This document shows, piece after piece, positions 1 through 6,715 of a stretch of DNA of 18,056 bases. A program made the position numbers and the translations under genes. Source of the DNA: Deltaproteobacteria bacterium (lineage in GTDB: Bacteria; Desulfobacterota; Desulfobacteria; Desulfobacterales; ETH-SRB1); contig QMMZ01000005.1 in assembly GCA_003647525.1 (NCBI GenBank), positions 1-18,056 on the forward strand. Direction: 5' to 3'. The first letter of the stretch is position 1, and each line of letters begins with the position of its first letter. The notes below the pieces were generated by a model, which was given only the letters and a program-made list of their open reading frames with translations, did not search any database and was not told where the DNA came from.

Positions 1-1994
1 AAAAATTTATGCAGTTATTGACCAGTCTCTGGTTTATACCCAACTCTCCAACCCTTATGAATGCAGGAAGGCGCCTCGGACAGTTGGCTGCTTGTTTTGT
101 TCTTCCTGTAGAAGATTCAATTGAGAGCGTTTTTGAAACATTGAAACATACTGCCATGATTCATAAAAGCGGGGGCGGTACTGGATTTTCATTTTCTCGT
201 CTCCGTCCGGGAAAAGATGTTGTTTTGTCTACAGCAGGAATTTCGAGCGGTCCCATTTCATTTATGAATGTTTTTGATGTTGCAACCGAGACCGTCAAGC
301 AGGGTGGTACCCGAAGAGGTGCTAATATGGGTGTTCTCAGGGTGGATCACCCGGATATAGAAGCCTTTATTGAGTCAAAAAACGATCCTGGCAGATTAAA
401 CAATTTCAATATATCGGTTGCTTTGGACAAAACATTCATGGATTCGCTTGAAAAAGATTCAGATTATGATCTTGTCAATCCACGGACGGGCCTGGTTGTT
501 AAGCGCATTTCCGCCAGGCAGATATTTGACAAGATAGTTGGTTCAGCATGGCAAACCGGGGAGCCGGGAATAATATTTATTGATCGTATAAATGAAAATA
601 ATCCCACTCCTCTTCTGGGAGAAATTGAGGCAACAAATCCTTGCGGAGAACAGCCGCTTTTGCCTTACGAGTCATGTACACTAGGCTCAATTAATCTTTC
701 AAATATGGTAACCGGGAACACGGTTAACAAGAAGCGGCTTAAAAAAACCGTTCATTCGGCAGTTCATTTTCTTGATAATGTCATAGAGGCAAATAAATAT
801 CCTCTCTTACGCATTGAGAAAATGAGCAAAAGTACAAGAAAGATAGGGCTTGGTGTGATGGGATTTGCCGACATGTTGATAAAACTGGGAATCCCCTATG
901 ATTCAGATGAGGCGGTTTCACAGGCCGAAGATATTATGTCTTTTATATCACAGGAATCAAGAGAGGCTTCTGCTGCCCTGGCTGAAAAGCGCGGAAATTT
1001 TCCTTATTACAAAGAAAGCGCCTTTGATAATCCTTCAACTCCATATATGAGAAATGCTACAACCACCACAATTGCTCCAACAGGTACAATAAGTATTGTT
1101 GCCGGCACCTCCAGCGGCATTGAGCCGGTTTTCTCAGTAGCATATGTAAGGCGAGTGCTGGATGGAAAATCACTTCACGAGATGCATCCTTTGTTTATTA
1201 AAAAGGCCAAAGCCGAAGGATTTTACAGTAAGGAGCTTGCCGAAGAAACTGCCATGACCGGTTCTGTTCAACAAATAGATGCGGTCCCTGATCATATAAA
1301 AAGATTATTTAGAACATCTTATGATATTTCTCCTGAGTGGCATATAAAGATGCAGGCTGCTTTTCAGAAATATACTGACAATGCTGTTTCAAAAACAGTG
1401 AACTTTCCTGCTGATGCCACAATAAATGATGTAGAAAAAGTATATAGTCTTGCTTACAGGAGCGGTTGTAAGGGCGTAACCATTTATAGAGATGGAAGCC
1501 GCAGCGGCCAGGCTATGAGTATCGGCAATGGAAAAGGTCTTTCTGTAAAAATTGCCCCAAGGCCCAGACCTGAACGCACATATGGTGTTACAGAAAGAAT
1601 AAGCACGGGCTGCGGAAAGCTTTACGTTACCATTAACTCCGACCAGAAAGGAATGTGCGAGGTTTTTGCTCAGATGGGAAAAACAGGAGGTTGCGCATCA
1701 TCCCAGATAGAAGCCGCGGGCCGCTTGATTTCTCTTGCATTACGGTCAGGCGTAAAGATAGATGCTATCGTAAAGCAGCTTATAGGCATCCGGTGCCCTT
1801 CTCCTTCATGGCAAGATGGCAAAATGGTTCTTTCCTGTCCTGATGCAATTGCACAGGTTTTGAAGAAATTGACCAGTTCTGATTTTGTTGAGAGAAAAAC
1901 CATGATGTGTGTATGCCCGGAATGCGGCGGGATAATGTCACATGAAGAGGGCTGCATAATTTGTCGTTCCTGTGGATTCACAAAATGCAACTAG
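1..1994 (+). CDS. nrdJ: Adenosylcobalamin-dependent (class II) ribonucleoside-diphosphate reductase, 5'-truncated
   Basis: Reduces ribonucleotides to deoxyribonucleotides in the cytoplasm using a B12-generated thiyl radical, so it works with or without oxygen. The reading frame is open from the window edge. The first ATG (position 9) is internal, because [10 protein letters not shown] follows at once and in this family lies some tens of residues into the catalytic domain. Counting from that ATG, Cys29 (AACFVLP) and NPCGE (210-214, Cys212 and Glu214) are the expected catalytic residues. [17 protein letters not shown] at about 357-373 is the substrate/phosphate loop. A TSCPD-type domain (STGCGK to RCPSP) precedes a Cys-rich tail with C634, C636, C639, C649, C652, C655 and C660. 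In this family the tail cysteines act in re-reduction and/or bind zinc. The stop is TAG. No downstream partner is present, as expected for a single-subunit enzyme. The promoter and any NrdR boxes lie outside the window. Confidence 0.95.
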   Translation, partial: KFMQLLTSLWFIPNSPTLMNAGRRLGQLAACFVLPVEDSIESVFETLKHTAMIHKSGGGTGFSFSRLRPGKDVVLSTAGISSGPISFMNVFDVATETVKQGGTRRGANMGVLRVDHPDIEAFIESKNDPGRLNNFNISVALDKTFMDSLEKDSDYDLVNPRTGLVVKRISARQIFDKIVGSAWQTGEPGIIFIDRINENNPTPLLGEIEATNPCGEQPLLPYESCTLGSINLSNMVTGNTVNKKRLKKTVHSAVHFLDNVIEANKYPLLRIEKMSKSTRKIGLGVMGFADMLIKLGIPYDSDEAVSQAEDIMSFISQESREASAALAEKRGNFPYYKESAFDNPSTPYMRNATTTTIAPTGTISIVAGTSSGIEPVFSVAYVRRVLDGKSLHEMHPLFIKKAKAEGFYSKELAEETAMTGSVQQIDAVPDHIKRLFRTSYDISPEWHIKMQAAFQKYTDNAVSKTVNFPADATINDVEKVYSLAYRSGCKGVTIYRDGSRSGQAMSIGNGKGLSVKIAPRPRPERTYGVTERISTGCGKLYVTINSDQKGMCEVFAQMGKTGGCASSQIEAAGRLISLALRSGVKIDAIVKQLIGIRCPSPSWQDGKMVLSCPDAIAQVLKKLTSSDFVERKTMMCVCPECGGIMSHEEGCIICRSCGFTKCN

Positions 1995-2041
1995 CCTATA
2001 GCGGCAAACTCCTTGTGATGGAACGGATAAAAAGCTTGCCT

Positions 2042-2086
2042 TAAAATGCATTTTATAAGAGATATTAAGCTCTAAAATGCATTTTA
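2042..2086. promoter_or_regulatory. Duplicated 14-bp perfect palindrome downstream of nrdJ
   Basis: TAAAATGCATTTTA occurs at 2042-2055 and again at 2073-2086. Each copy is self-complementary, and the start-to-start distance is 31 bp, close to three helical turns. The two copies can also pair with each other, giving a long AT-rich hairpin about 50 bp after the nrdJ stop. It could be a paired operator or a weak AT-rich transcription end. There is no GC stem with a T-run, so a classical terminator is unlikely. Confidence 0.4.
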
Positions 2087-2128
2087 CTTGTTATAAACTG
2101 ATGTATGTCCAGCAAGCCCCCTCAAAGG

Positions 2129-2191
2129 TTATTTTTTGCTAAGATTCAAATAGTGTTCTGAATTCTTTGCGAGAGAGTTTTTAGTGCTCAT
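2129..2191 (-). CDS. Possible 20-codon peptide or 5' remnant of a decayed gene
   Basis: On the minus strand AGGAGGT stands four bases before an ATG (2191-2189). The ORF is 20 codons, starts MSTKNSLAKNS and ends TAA at 2131-2129. It ends on a run of six A residues (AAA AAA TAA). A slip of -1 there would extend it through ITFEGACWTYISL to a stop near 2092. The strong ribosome binding site followed by a very short frame looks like the first codons of a lost gene, possibly a transposase, or a true small peptide. A small hairpin (GCGAG/CTCGC, about 2215-2232) lies upstream in its putative leader. I do not recognise the peptide. Confidence 0.25.
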   Translation of the reverse strand: MSTKNSLAKNSEHYLNLSKK

Positions 2192-2476
2192 CTTACCTCC
2201 TAAAATTTGAAGAGGCGAGGTAAAGGTCTCGCTTCTTAAGCAGCAATATCTATTTAGGCAGTTTTGGCTGGGCTTTTTTAAAAACCTGGATTTTAGTCTA
2301 TCGGCAAATCAATAATGATAATGATGAGCTTAAGATGTTTCATCAATACCATCTGCGCAAACAGATGTCAACTAATGCGCAAATCCCAAAATCCACCACC
2401 TAACCTGCCGATATTTCATAAAATCTTCTTGACCAAGGCAAACGCAAACGCAGTTGGAAATTTTATATGTCAAAAG

Positions 2477-2686
2477 GGCATCCTTCATTTTGTAGTTTAC
2501 ACTTCTTCAACATTGACGGATGCCAGCTATTAGCTGTCAGCCGTTAGCTATTAGGCAAAAACATTATATAAAAACGGACTGTTAGGCTAAAAGCTAACGA
2601 CTAACAGCTATGCGCACAGATCATATTTTTTGAGGTATTTTACCCTTAAAAGTGTAAACTACTTTGGGCTAATTATGAAGGATGCC
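2477..2686. repeat. 210-bp MITE-like imperfect palindromic element
   Basis: The ends are inverted copies. GGCATCCTTCAT (2477-2488) and GTAGTTTACACTT (2492-2504) reappear in reverse complement as AAGTGTAAACTAC (2650-2662) and ATGAAGGATGCC (2675-2686). The right arm has a longer spacer between the two blocks. Inside, 2531-2556 (TAGCTGTCAGCCGTTAGCT...) is matched, with a few mismatches, by the reverse complement of 2581-2610. The whole element can therefore fold into one long hairpin with a short AT-rich loop. There is no coding potential. This is the architecture of a non-autonomous miniature transposable element. A solo copy of one end lies at 6579-6618, so the family is dispersed. Confidence 0.75.
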
Positions 2687-2752
2687 GGCAAGAAGGGATA
2701 ACAGTATTGGTCAAAAACAACCTGGTAGAATTTGTGCCCAATTTGCCGTGAA

Positions 2753-2941
2753 TTATAGATTAAACTTCCATTTCATTTTCTGTTTTTTTAAAATGCGTTT
2801 TCTCTTGTTTACACAAGAGATGCAATTACATCCGGATTTAACCGGATGCTCACCCAGCCGTTGGGCCAGTTCCCATGAAGCGTCAATCATTTCAATGATC
2901 TTTTTTCTTTCTTCCTTTATAGACCGTTGATTCTTTATCAT
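2753..2941 (-). CDS. 62-aa Lys-rich protein with CNCISC cluster, partner of the upstream nucleotidyltransferase
   Basis: I do not recognise this protein. It is small and very basic. It has a predicted helical N-terminal half (IKEERKKIIEMIDASWELAQRL), a central CNCISC cluster that could bind a metal, and a Lys/Arg-rich tail. Its ATG overlaps the stop of the decayed nucleotidyltransferase frame by four bases (ATGA), and GGGGGA stands about nine bases upstream, so the two were clearly translated as a coupled pair. Such two-gene pairing with a minimal nucleotidyltransferase recalls MNT-type toxin-antitoxin modules. However, no HEPN RX4-6H motif is visible here, so that assignment is only a suggestion. 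The frame is intact although its partner is broken. Confidence 0.55.
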   Translation of the reverse strand: MIKNQRSIKEERKKIIEMIDASWELAQRLGEHPVKSGCNCISCVNKRKRILKKQKMKWKFNL

Positions 2942-3307
2942 AATCCAAAATCCCCCAGCTTATCAGAAACGCCGAATATCGCATCAAAGTATTTTTGGGC
3001 CTTTTCCTTTTGGCCAAATTTTTTTGCGAAAAGATAGACACGGTTCATGTCCAGAGGCTCGAAATTCTCAGGAATCAAACTGGGCAAAAGACCCGGTCTT
3101 CTGATAGCAGGTGTAGCCCAGTTTTTTCATGATCGATGATATTTGAGGCCAAAACAGACCTTTTGTTAAGAGGTCAATATCTGCAGTAAACCTTGGAAGT
3201 CCATACAAGCCCAATGCCAAAGCCCCGATCAATGAGTATGGAATTTGTTCCCGCACAAGACTATCCGTTATTATTTTGAGAACATTGGTTAGTTTCTTTG
3301 ATGTCAC
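2938..3307 (-). pseudogene. Nucleotidyltransferase-fold protein (AbiEii/DUF6036-like), internally deleted and frameshifted
   Basis: The 5' frame (GTG start 3307-3305) gives 79 codons with IGALALGLYGLPRFTADIDLLT. This is the hallmark of minimal nucleotidyltransferases: a small-residue turn, then R-x-T-x-D-x-D metal-binding acids. It stops at TGA 3070-3068. One base out of phase, the frame continues from about 3075 as IPENFEPLDMNRVYLFAKK and runs to TGA at 2940-2938, where it overlaps the next gene by ATGA. The combined length of about 120 residues is short for this fold and the middle is missing, so an internal deletion at about 3068-3076 that also shifted the frame is the simplest reading. 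It probably once formed a two-gene module with the 62-aa gene. AAGGAG lies a little far (about 12 nt) upstream of the GTG. Confidence 0.7.
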
Positions 3308-3336
3308 GATTGCTTATTGCTCCTTCTACGAGACCA

Positions 3337-3918
3337 TCAAAAGAAGAACTTTATTATTGCAAAGCCGGCTGCAAGCAATACCACAAATGTAATGGCAAGT
3401 ATATTGAAATACCTGTCTATAAAGGTTTTAATCTTGGGGCCGAAAATATAGATAAGCCATGCCACCAGAAAAAAACGTGCTGCTCTTGAAACTGCAGATG
3501 CAATTATGAAAACCGTGAAATTTATATCAAATGCCCCGGCGGATATTGTGAATACTTTATATGGAATTGGTGTAAATCCTGCAATACCTATAGCCCATGC
3601 GTCGTATTGCATATACAGGTCCTTGATATATTGCATTTTGTGAGTCAGGCCGTAAAACTGGATGATCTTTTCGCCTACAGTAATCATAAACTGCCATCCG
3701 ATCAAATAGCCTAAACATCCGCCTATCAAGGAGCCTGCAGTACAAATTAGAGCATATTTAAATGACTTTTTTGGAATAGATACAGCTAAAGCTATTAGCA
3801 AAACATCAGGGGGTACTGGAAAAAAGGAAGATTCGCTAAACGCGAGCAGAAACAATGCCCATGATCCATAGGGGGTTTCCGCCCAATGAAGAACCCAGGA
3901 ATAAAGGCGACGAAGCAT
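3337..3918 (-). CDS. DedA-family (YqaA-like, VTT domain) membrane protein
   Basis: A 193-aa polytopic inner-membrane protein. The region around residues 26-38 (FSESSFFPVPPD) and GFTPIPYKVFTISAG near 113-127 are the two re-entrant-loop motifs of the DedA/VTT (SNARE-associated) family, in the short YqaA-like form. A C-terminal helix ends in IIKFFF. DedA proteins are linked to lipid carrier or phospholipid transport and membrane homeostasis; the substrate of this one cannot be told from sequence. The ATG directly abuts the pcm stop (TAA-ATG), with GGAGAG upstream inside pcm, so the two genes are translated from one message. Length is normal for the subfamily. Confidence 0.88.
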   Translation of the reverse strand: MLRRLYSWVLHWAETPYGSWALFLLAFSESSFFPVPPDVLLIALAVSIPKKSFKYALICTAGSLIGGCLGYLIGWQFMITVGEKIIQFYGLTHKMQYIKDLYMQYDAWAIGIAGFTPIPYKVFTISAGAFDINFTVFIIASAVSRAARFFLVAWLIYIFGPKIKTFIDRYFNILAITFVVLLAAGFAIIKFFF

Positions 3919-4578
3919 TTATTGATCTCTCCATCCATGTTCACCAACAAGCTTGACAAACCGGCATCCGCCCAGGCTTGTTTTGTGAATACCTTCATCA
4001 TCCTTGTAAAGCCTGATTAAATCCTGGGAATATTGATCTCCTACCGGTAAAACCATGCGCCCGCCCACAGATAGCTGGTCAACCAATACTTTGGGGATTT
4101 CCGGAGCGCCGGCTGTAACAATAATAGCATCAAAAGGACTTTCATCAATCCATCCCGAGGTGCCGTCGGAATATTTGGTAACAATATTGTGATAGCGAAG
4201 TTTGTCAAAAAGCCTGCGCGCTTTAACAAAAAGGGGGTGAATTCTTTCTATTGTGTATACACGGAATACAATTTCAGCGAGGATTGCTGCCTGATATCCT
4301 GACCCTGTTCCAATTTCAAGGACTCTGTCATCTTTGTTTAGTTGCAGTGCCTGCGTCATTTCAGCGACGATAAATGGTTGCGAGATGGTTTGCTGTTCGC
4401 CTATGGGCAGGGGGAAATCACCATAAGCTTGATCCATCAAGGCTTCGCTTACAAAAAGATGCCTTGGAACTTTGCGCATGGCAGCAAGGACGTAAGTATC
4501 TGTTATTCCGCGCGCTGCGATCTGTTTTTCAACCATTTGTTCGCGCATGCGCTCGTATTTTAAGGAATTTGCTGGCAT
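3919..4578 (-). CDS. pcm: Protein-L-isoaspartate O-methyltransferase
   Basis: Cytoplasmic repair enzyme that methylates L-isoaspartyl residues in aged proteins with S-adenosylmethionine (EC 2.1.1.77). The 219-aa length is typical. [18 protein letters not shown] is the family substrate-loop signature. [16 protein letters not shown] (about 84-99) is SAM motif I, and [13 protein letters not shown] and GGRMVLPVG are the later conserved blocks. First gene of a minus-strand unit with the DedA gene. The start at 4578 lacks a clear ribosome binding site, and an internal ATG at 4548 (MREQMVEKQ) is a possible alternative. Both keep all conserved motifs. Confidence 0.95.
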   Translation of the reverse strand: MPANSLKYERMREQMVEKQIAARGITDTYVLAAMRKVPRHLFVSEALMDQAYGDFPLPIGEQQTISQPFIVAEMTQALQLNKDDRVLEIGTGSGYQAAILAEIVFRVYTIERIHPLFVKARRLFDKLRYHNIVTKYSDGTSGWIDESPFDAIIVTAGAPEIPKVLVDQLSVGGRMVLPVGDQYSQDLIRLYKDDEGIHKTSLGGCRFVKLVGEHGWRDQ

Positions 4579-4587
4579 AATTTATTT

Positions 4588-4616
4588 TAGTTATCAAATC
4601 AAAGGGTTTGCGTCAA
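4588..4616 (-). promoter_or_regulatory. Possible promoter for pcm
   Basis: Minus strand TTGACG (4616-4611), 17-bp spacer, then TGA-TAACTA (-10 at 4593-4588). The -35 is good and a TGn extension is present, but the -10 hexamer is poor and the implied leader is very short. Confidence 0.3.
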
Positions 4617-4641
4617 GGATTTATACGCTGAAGATTTGTTC

Positions 4642-4670
4642 TTGTCTATAGCGAATGCGTGTATTATATG
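4642..4670 (+). promoter_or_regulatory. Possible promoter for the K+ channel gene
   Basis: TTGTCT (4642-4647), 17-bp spacer, TATATG (4665-4670). Each hexamer matches sigma-70 consensus at four positions. If real, it would place the transcript start downstream of the in-frame ATG at 4668, which supports the start at 4716. Confidence 0.3.
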
Positions 4671-4715
4671 CAAAAAACAAAACAATTCTTTTATTTTTTA
4701 TCTCAGGACAAATTT

Positions 4716-5714
4716 ATGGACAGCGAAAAACATCTAATAGTATCTTTTCTATTAACTTTCCTTATTGTTGGCTTTGGTACTGCTGGCTACATGGTTATCG
4801 AAGACTGGGAGCTTTTAGATGCTTTCTATATGACTGTAATTACGATGGGCACAGTTGGATACAACGAGGTCCATGAAATTAGTAAAACAGGACGATTGTT
4901 TACTGTTTTACTTATCTTCTTTGGAGTTGGCTACTTTGTGTATCTGGCGGGAGTAGTGGTACAATTTATGGTTGAAGGAAGAATGAGAACCATATTGGGG
5001 AGGAGGAGATTGGATAAAAAAATTGATCAATTAAATGACCATTATATTGTTTGTGGATATGGACGTATCGGAAGGGTCCTCTGCAAAAATTTACAAATAA
5101 AACCGCTTGGCCTGGTTGTTATAGAGAAAGACAAAGAGCTGATTCCGGTAATGGATGAAGATAAAGTTCTTTATGTGTGCGGGGATGTTTCGGATGAGGC
5201 AAATCTTATTAAGGCTGGAATAAAGCGGGCAAAAGGACTTGTTGCTGTTTTAGCTACTGATGCGGATAATGTGTTTCTTGTTTTGACAGCAAGACAGCTT
5301 AACCCGGATATTCATATAGTTGCACGTGCGTGCCTGGCCGAATCAAAGTCGAAATTACGGGCAGCCGGGGCAAACAATGTTGAATCCCCATATGAAATGG
5401 GTGGTGTAAGTATGGCTCAGAGGATACTTCGTCCCACGGTGACAAACTTTCTTGACCTTGCTTTTACTTACTCGCGTAAAGATATTCAGATGGAGGAGAT
5501 ACCTGTAAGCTCATCTTCTGCTCTATCAAACGTGATGTTAAAGGATTCAGGTATCAGGCAGAAGTTTAATCTTATAATAATTGCAATAAAGAAGTCAGAT
5601 GACAGCATGTTGTTTAATCCTTCTTTTGAAACGCTTATCAAAGCTGGAGATACCGTTATAGCGGTAGGGGAAGAAGCAAATCTAAAGAAGCTGGAAGATA
5701 TATTGAATCCATAG
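4716..5714 (+). CDS. Two-TM potassium channel with RCK (TrkA-N/TrkA-C) domains
   Basis: An inner-membrane ligand-gated K+ channel subunit of 332 aa. In order: TM1 (about 7-28), pore helix and filter TVITMGTVGYNE (40-51), TM2 (about 62-85), a Rossmann RCK domain beginning HYIVCGYGRIG near residue 113, and a C-terminal TrkA-C domain. This MthK-like architecture normally assembles as a tetramer with a gating ring of RCK domains. The filter is TVGYNE rather than the usual TVGYGD. I chose the ATG at 4716 because AGGA stands about seven bases upstream and homologues begin shortly before TM1. Upstream in-frame starts at 4659 (GTG) and 4668 (ATG) lack a ribosome binding site. Confidence 0.88.
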   Translation: MDSEKHLIVSFLLTFLIVGFGTAGYMVIEDWELLDAFYMTVITMGTVGYNEVHEISKTGRLFTVLLIFFGVGYFVYLAGVVVQFMVEGRMRTILGRRRLDKKIDQLNDHYIVCGYGRIGRVLCKNLQIKPLGLVVIEKDKELIPVMDEDKVLYVCGDVSDEANLIKAGIKRAKGLVAVLATDADNVFLVLTARQLNPDIHIVARACLAESKSKLRAAGANNVESPYEMGGVSMAQRILRPTVTNFLDLAFTYSRKDIQMEEIPVSSSSALSNVMLKDSGIRQKFNLIIIAIKKSDDSMLFNPSFETLIKAGDTVIAVGEEANLKKLEDILNP

Positions 5715-5717
5715 AGA

Positions 5718-5797
5718 GCAGGGATCAGGGTTCGGCGGGGGGCAGGGATTAGTGTCACAGGCTCCTCATTCCCCAATCCCTGACCTCCGAACCCTGC
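5718..5797. repeat. Inverted word repeat between convergent genes, possible bidirectional terminator
   Basis: Starts four bases after the channel stop. GGGTTCGG (5728-5735) pairs with CCGAACCC (5787-5794) and CAGGGATT (5743-5750) pairs with AATCCCTG (5775-5782), leaving a 24-base apical loop. It fills the gap between two convergent genes, where a two-way terminator would be expected. The short AT-rich flank on the right (TTTATATTTTATAA) supports ending of plus-strand transcripts only weakly. Confidence 0.5.
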
Positions 5798-5799
5798 AT

Positions 5800-6387
5800 T
5801 TATATTTTATAAATTATTCTTTCATCAGTAATTATTATATCTACATGTTTATCATGGGATTCAACAGGAACCTGCTGAATAATCTGGCACTCAAGAGCTA
5901 ACGCAACCTTTCTGGTTGTTACAGAAAGTTTAGGGATAAATCTGTCGTAATATCCTTCCCCGGTTCCTATCCTTCCCCCCTTTTCGTCAAAAGCAACCCC
6001 CGGGATAATCGCTAAATCAATACAGTCAACACTTACGATTTTGCAGTGGTTTATATCCGGTTCCAGGATGCCTCTCGGACCAGTTATCAGGTCATTATCA
6101 AGGTCATCAACTTTCATCAATTTCATTTCATATGTTTTGATATTAAAGGCAGGAAGAATTACAATTTTATTAAAGTCAAAACATCTTTTAATAATATTAC
6201 TGGATTTAACCTCTGTTTTATTATTAACATAAAGCAAAACAATTTTTGCTTCAAGAAAATTTGCAAATTCAAACAAGTTATCCTCAACTTGTTTGTTTTT
6301 TTTTGCTATTTCTTTATCAGAAAGATTTTCAAGTATTGTTTCAATATTTTTGCGTATTTCTTGTTTTTTCTCTCGAATTTCCTCCAT
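5800..6387 (-). CDS. 5-formyltetrahydrofolate cyclo-ligase (5,10-methenyltetrahydrofolate synthetase)
   Basis: Cytoplasmic ATP-dependent enzyme that converts 5-formyl-THF to 5,10-methenyl-THF (EC 6.3.3.2), returning folate to the one-carbon pool. The 195-aa length fits the family. The N-terminal helix KKQEIRKNIETIL and the signature IIPGVAFDEKGGRIGTGEGYYDRF (signature end at about 136-150) are diagnostic; the G-x-G-x-GYYDR loop binds phosphate. The ATG at 6387 has GGAG seven bases upstream and a strong promoter about 50 bp further up. The gene is Lys/Asn-rich and AT-rich compared with serS, but keeps all key residues. In many bacteria this gene lies next to 6S RNA; I see no such RNA here. Confidence 0.92.
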   Translation of the reverse strand: MEEIREKKQEIRKNIETILENLSDKEIAKKNKQVEDNLFEFANFLEAKIVLLYVNNKTEVKSSNIIKRCFDFNKIVILPAFNIKTYEMKLMKVDDLDNDLITGPRGILEPDINHCKIVSVDCIDLAIIPGVAFDEKGGRIGTGEGYYDRFIPKLSVTTRKVALALECQIIQQVPVESHDKHVDIIITDERIIYKI

Positions 6388-6438
6388 GTTATTTCTCCAG
6401 AGTAAAATTAACCAAATTGTTTAGTTATATTTTTTTAG

Positions 6439-6466
6439 TTTATACAAATTGGGCAATTAAAGTCAA
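6439..6466 (-). promoter_or_regulatory. Sigma-70-type promoter of the formyl-THF cyclo-ligase gene
   Basis: Minus strand TTGACT (6466-6461), 16-bp spacer, TATAAA (6444-6439). Both hexamers match consensus at five of six positions. The implied start near 6432 gives a leader of about 45 nt ending in GGAG plus seven bases and the ATG. Confidence 0.7.
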
Positions 6467-6484
6467 GACAACTCGCAATAATCA

Positions 6485-6513
6485 TTGACCAAACAATTGC
6501 TCTGTGATAATTT
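6485..6513 (+). promoter_or_regulatory. Probable extended -10 promoter reading toward serS
   Basis: TTGACC (6485-6490), 17-bp spacer, TAATTT (6508-6513) preceded by TGA (TGn extension). It points away from the cyclo-ligase promoter, with about 18 bp between the two -35 boxes. The serS leader would be about 195 nt and include the repeat at 6579-6618 and the hairpin at 6635-6684. Confidence 0.5.
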
Positions 6514-6578
6514 TTTATTCAAGTTGAGCCATTTTCTACGTAAGACCAAAATTCAGCCGATAATATTGTTAAAGATGT

Positions 6579-6618
6579 GGTATCCTTCATAATCGTATAA
6601 AAGTAGTTGACACTTTTA
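6579..6618 (+). repeat. Solo 40-bp end of the 2477-2686 repeat family
   Basis: GGTATCCTTCATAAT, a variable block, then AAGTAGTTGACACTTTTA. It aligns without gaps to the reverse complement of the right end of the palindromic element (2647-2686), with about 32 of 40 bases identical and most differences in the central block. Here TTTACA of the family has become TTGACA, a perfect -35 hexamer. Confidence 0.65.
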
Positions 6619-6634
6619 GAAAACTCGCAAGTGA

Positions 6635-6684
6635 AATAACATCCCTCTTAATCCCCCCTTGAGGGAGGAATGGGGGGTGTTATT
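6635..6684 (+). repeat. Long hairpin in the serS leader
   Basis: AATAACATCCCTC (6635-6647) pairs with GGGGGGTGTTATT (6672-6684) over 13 positions, two of them G-U in RNA. Inside, the C-run and GAGGGAGG can pair further. It ends 31 bases before the serS start codon, so it may influence translation, or it may be another dispersed C/G-run word repeat. Confidence 0.55.
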
Positions 6685-6715
6685 GATGCCCGAGTTTACA
6701 AAATATAGGCATTTT

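Larger units (their letters stand above)
1995..2476. other. Intergenic region with no convincing large gene
   Basis: About 480 bp between nrdJ and the 210-bp palindromic element. Besides the palindrome pair and the small minus-strand ORF it contains a short perfect hairpin CATCTG-CGCAAA-CAGATG near 2350-2367. The plus-strand frame from 2315 has no upstream ribosome binding site, has an unnatural composition and runs into the repeat, so I do not call it. The stretch reads like decayed DNA between two operons facing away from each other's 3' ends. Confidence 0.5.

Noticed and set aside
1670..1990. 106-codon minus-strand ORF inside nrdJ
   Set aside because: Shadow of the strongly conserved TSCPD and Cys-rich tail coding region.
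2315..2533. 72-codon plus-strand ORF in the nrdJ downstream gap
   Set aside because: No ribosome binding site, odd composition, and its 3' end runs into the palindromic repeat element.
2682..2930. 82-codon plus-strand ORF
   Set aside because: Antisense shadow of the 62-aa minus-strand gene, which has a ribosome binding site and an ATGA overlap with its partner.
6388..6658. 6S RNA next to the formyl-THF cyclo-ligase gene, as in many proteobacteria
   Set aside because: The region shows promoters, a repeat end and a hairpin, but no long bulged stem resembling 6S RNA.
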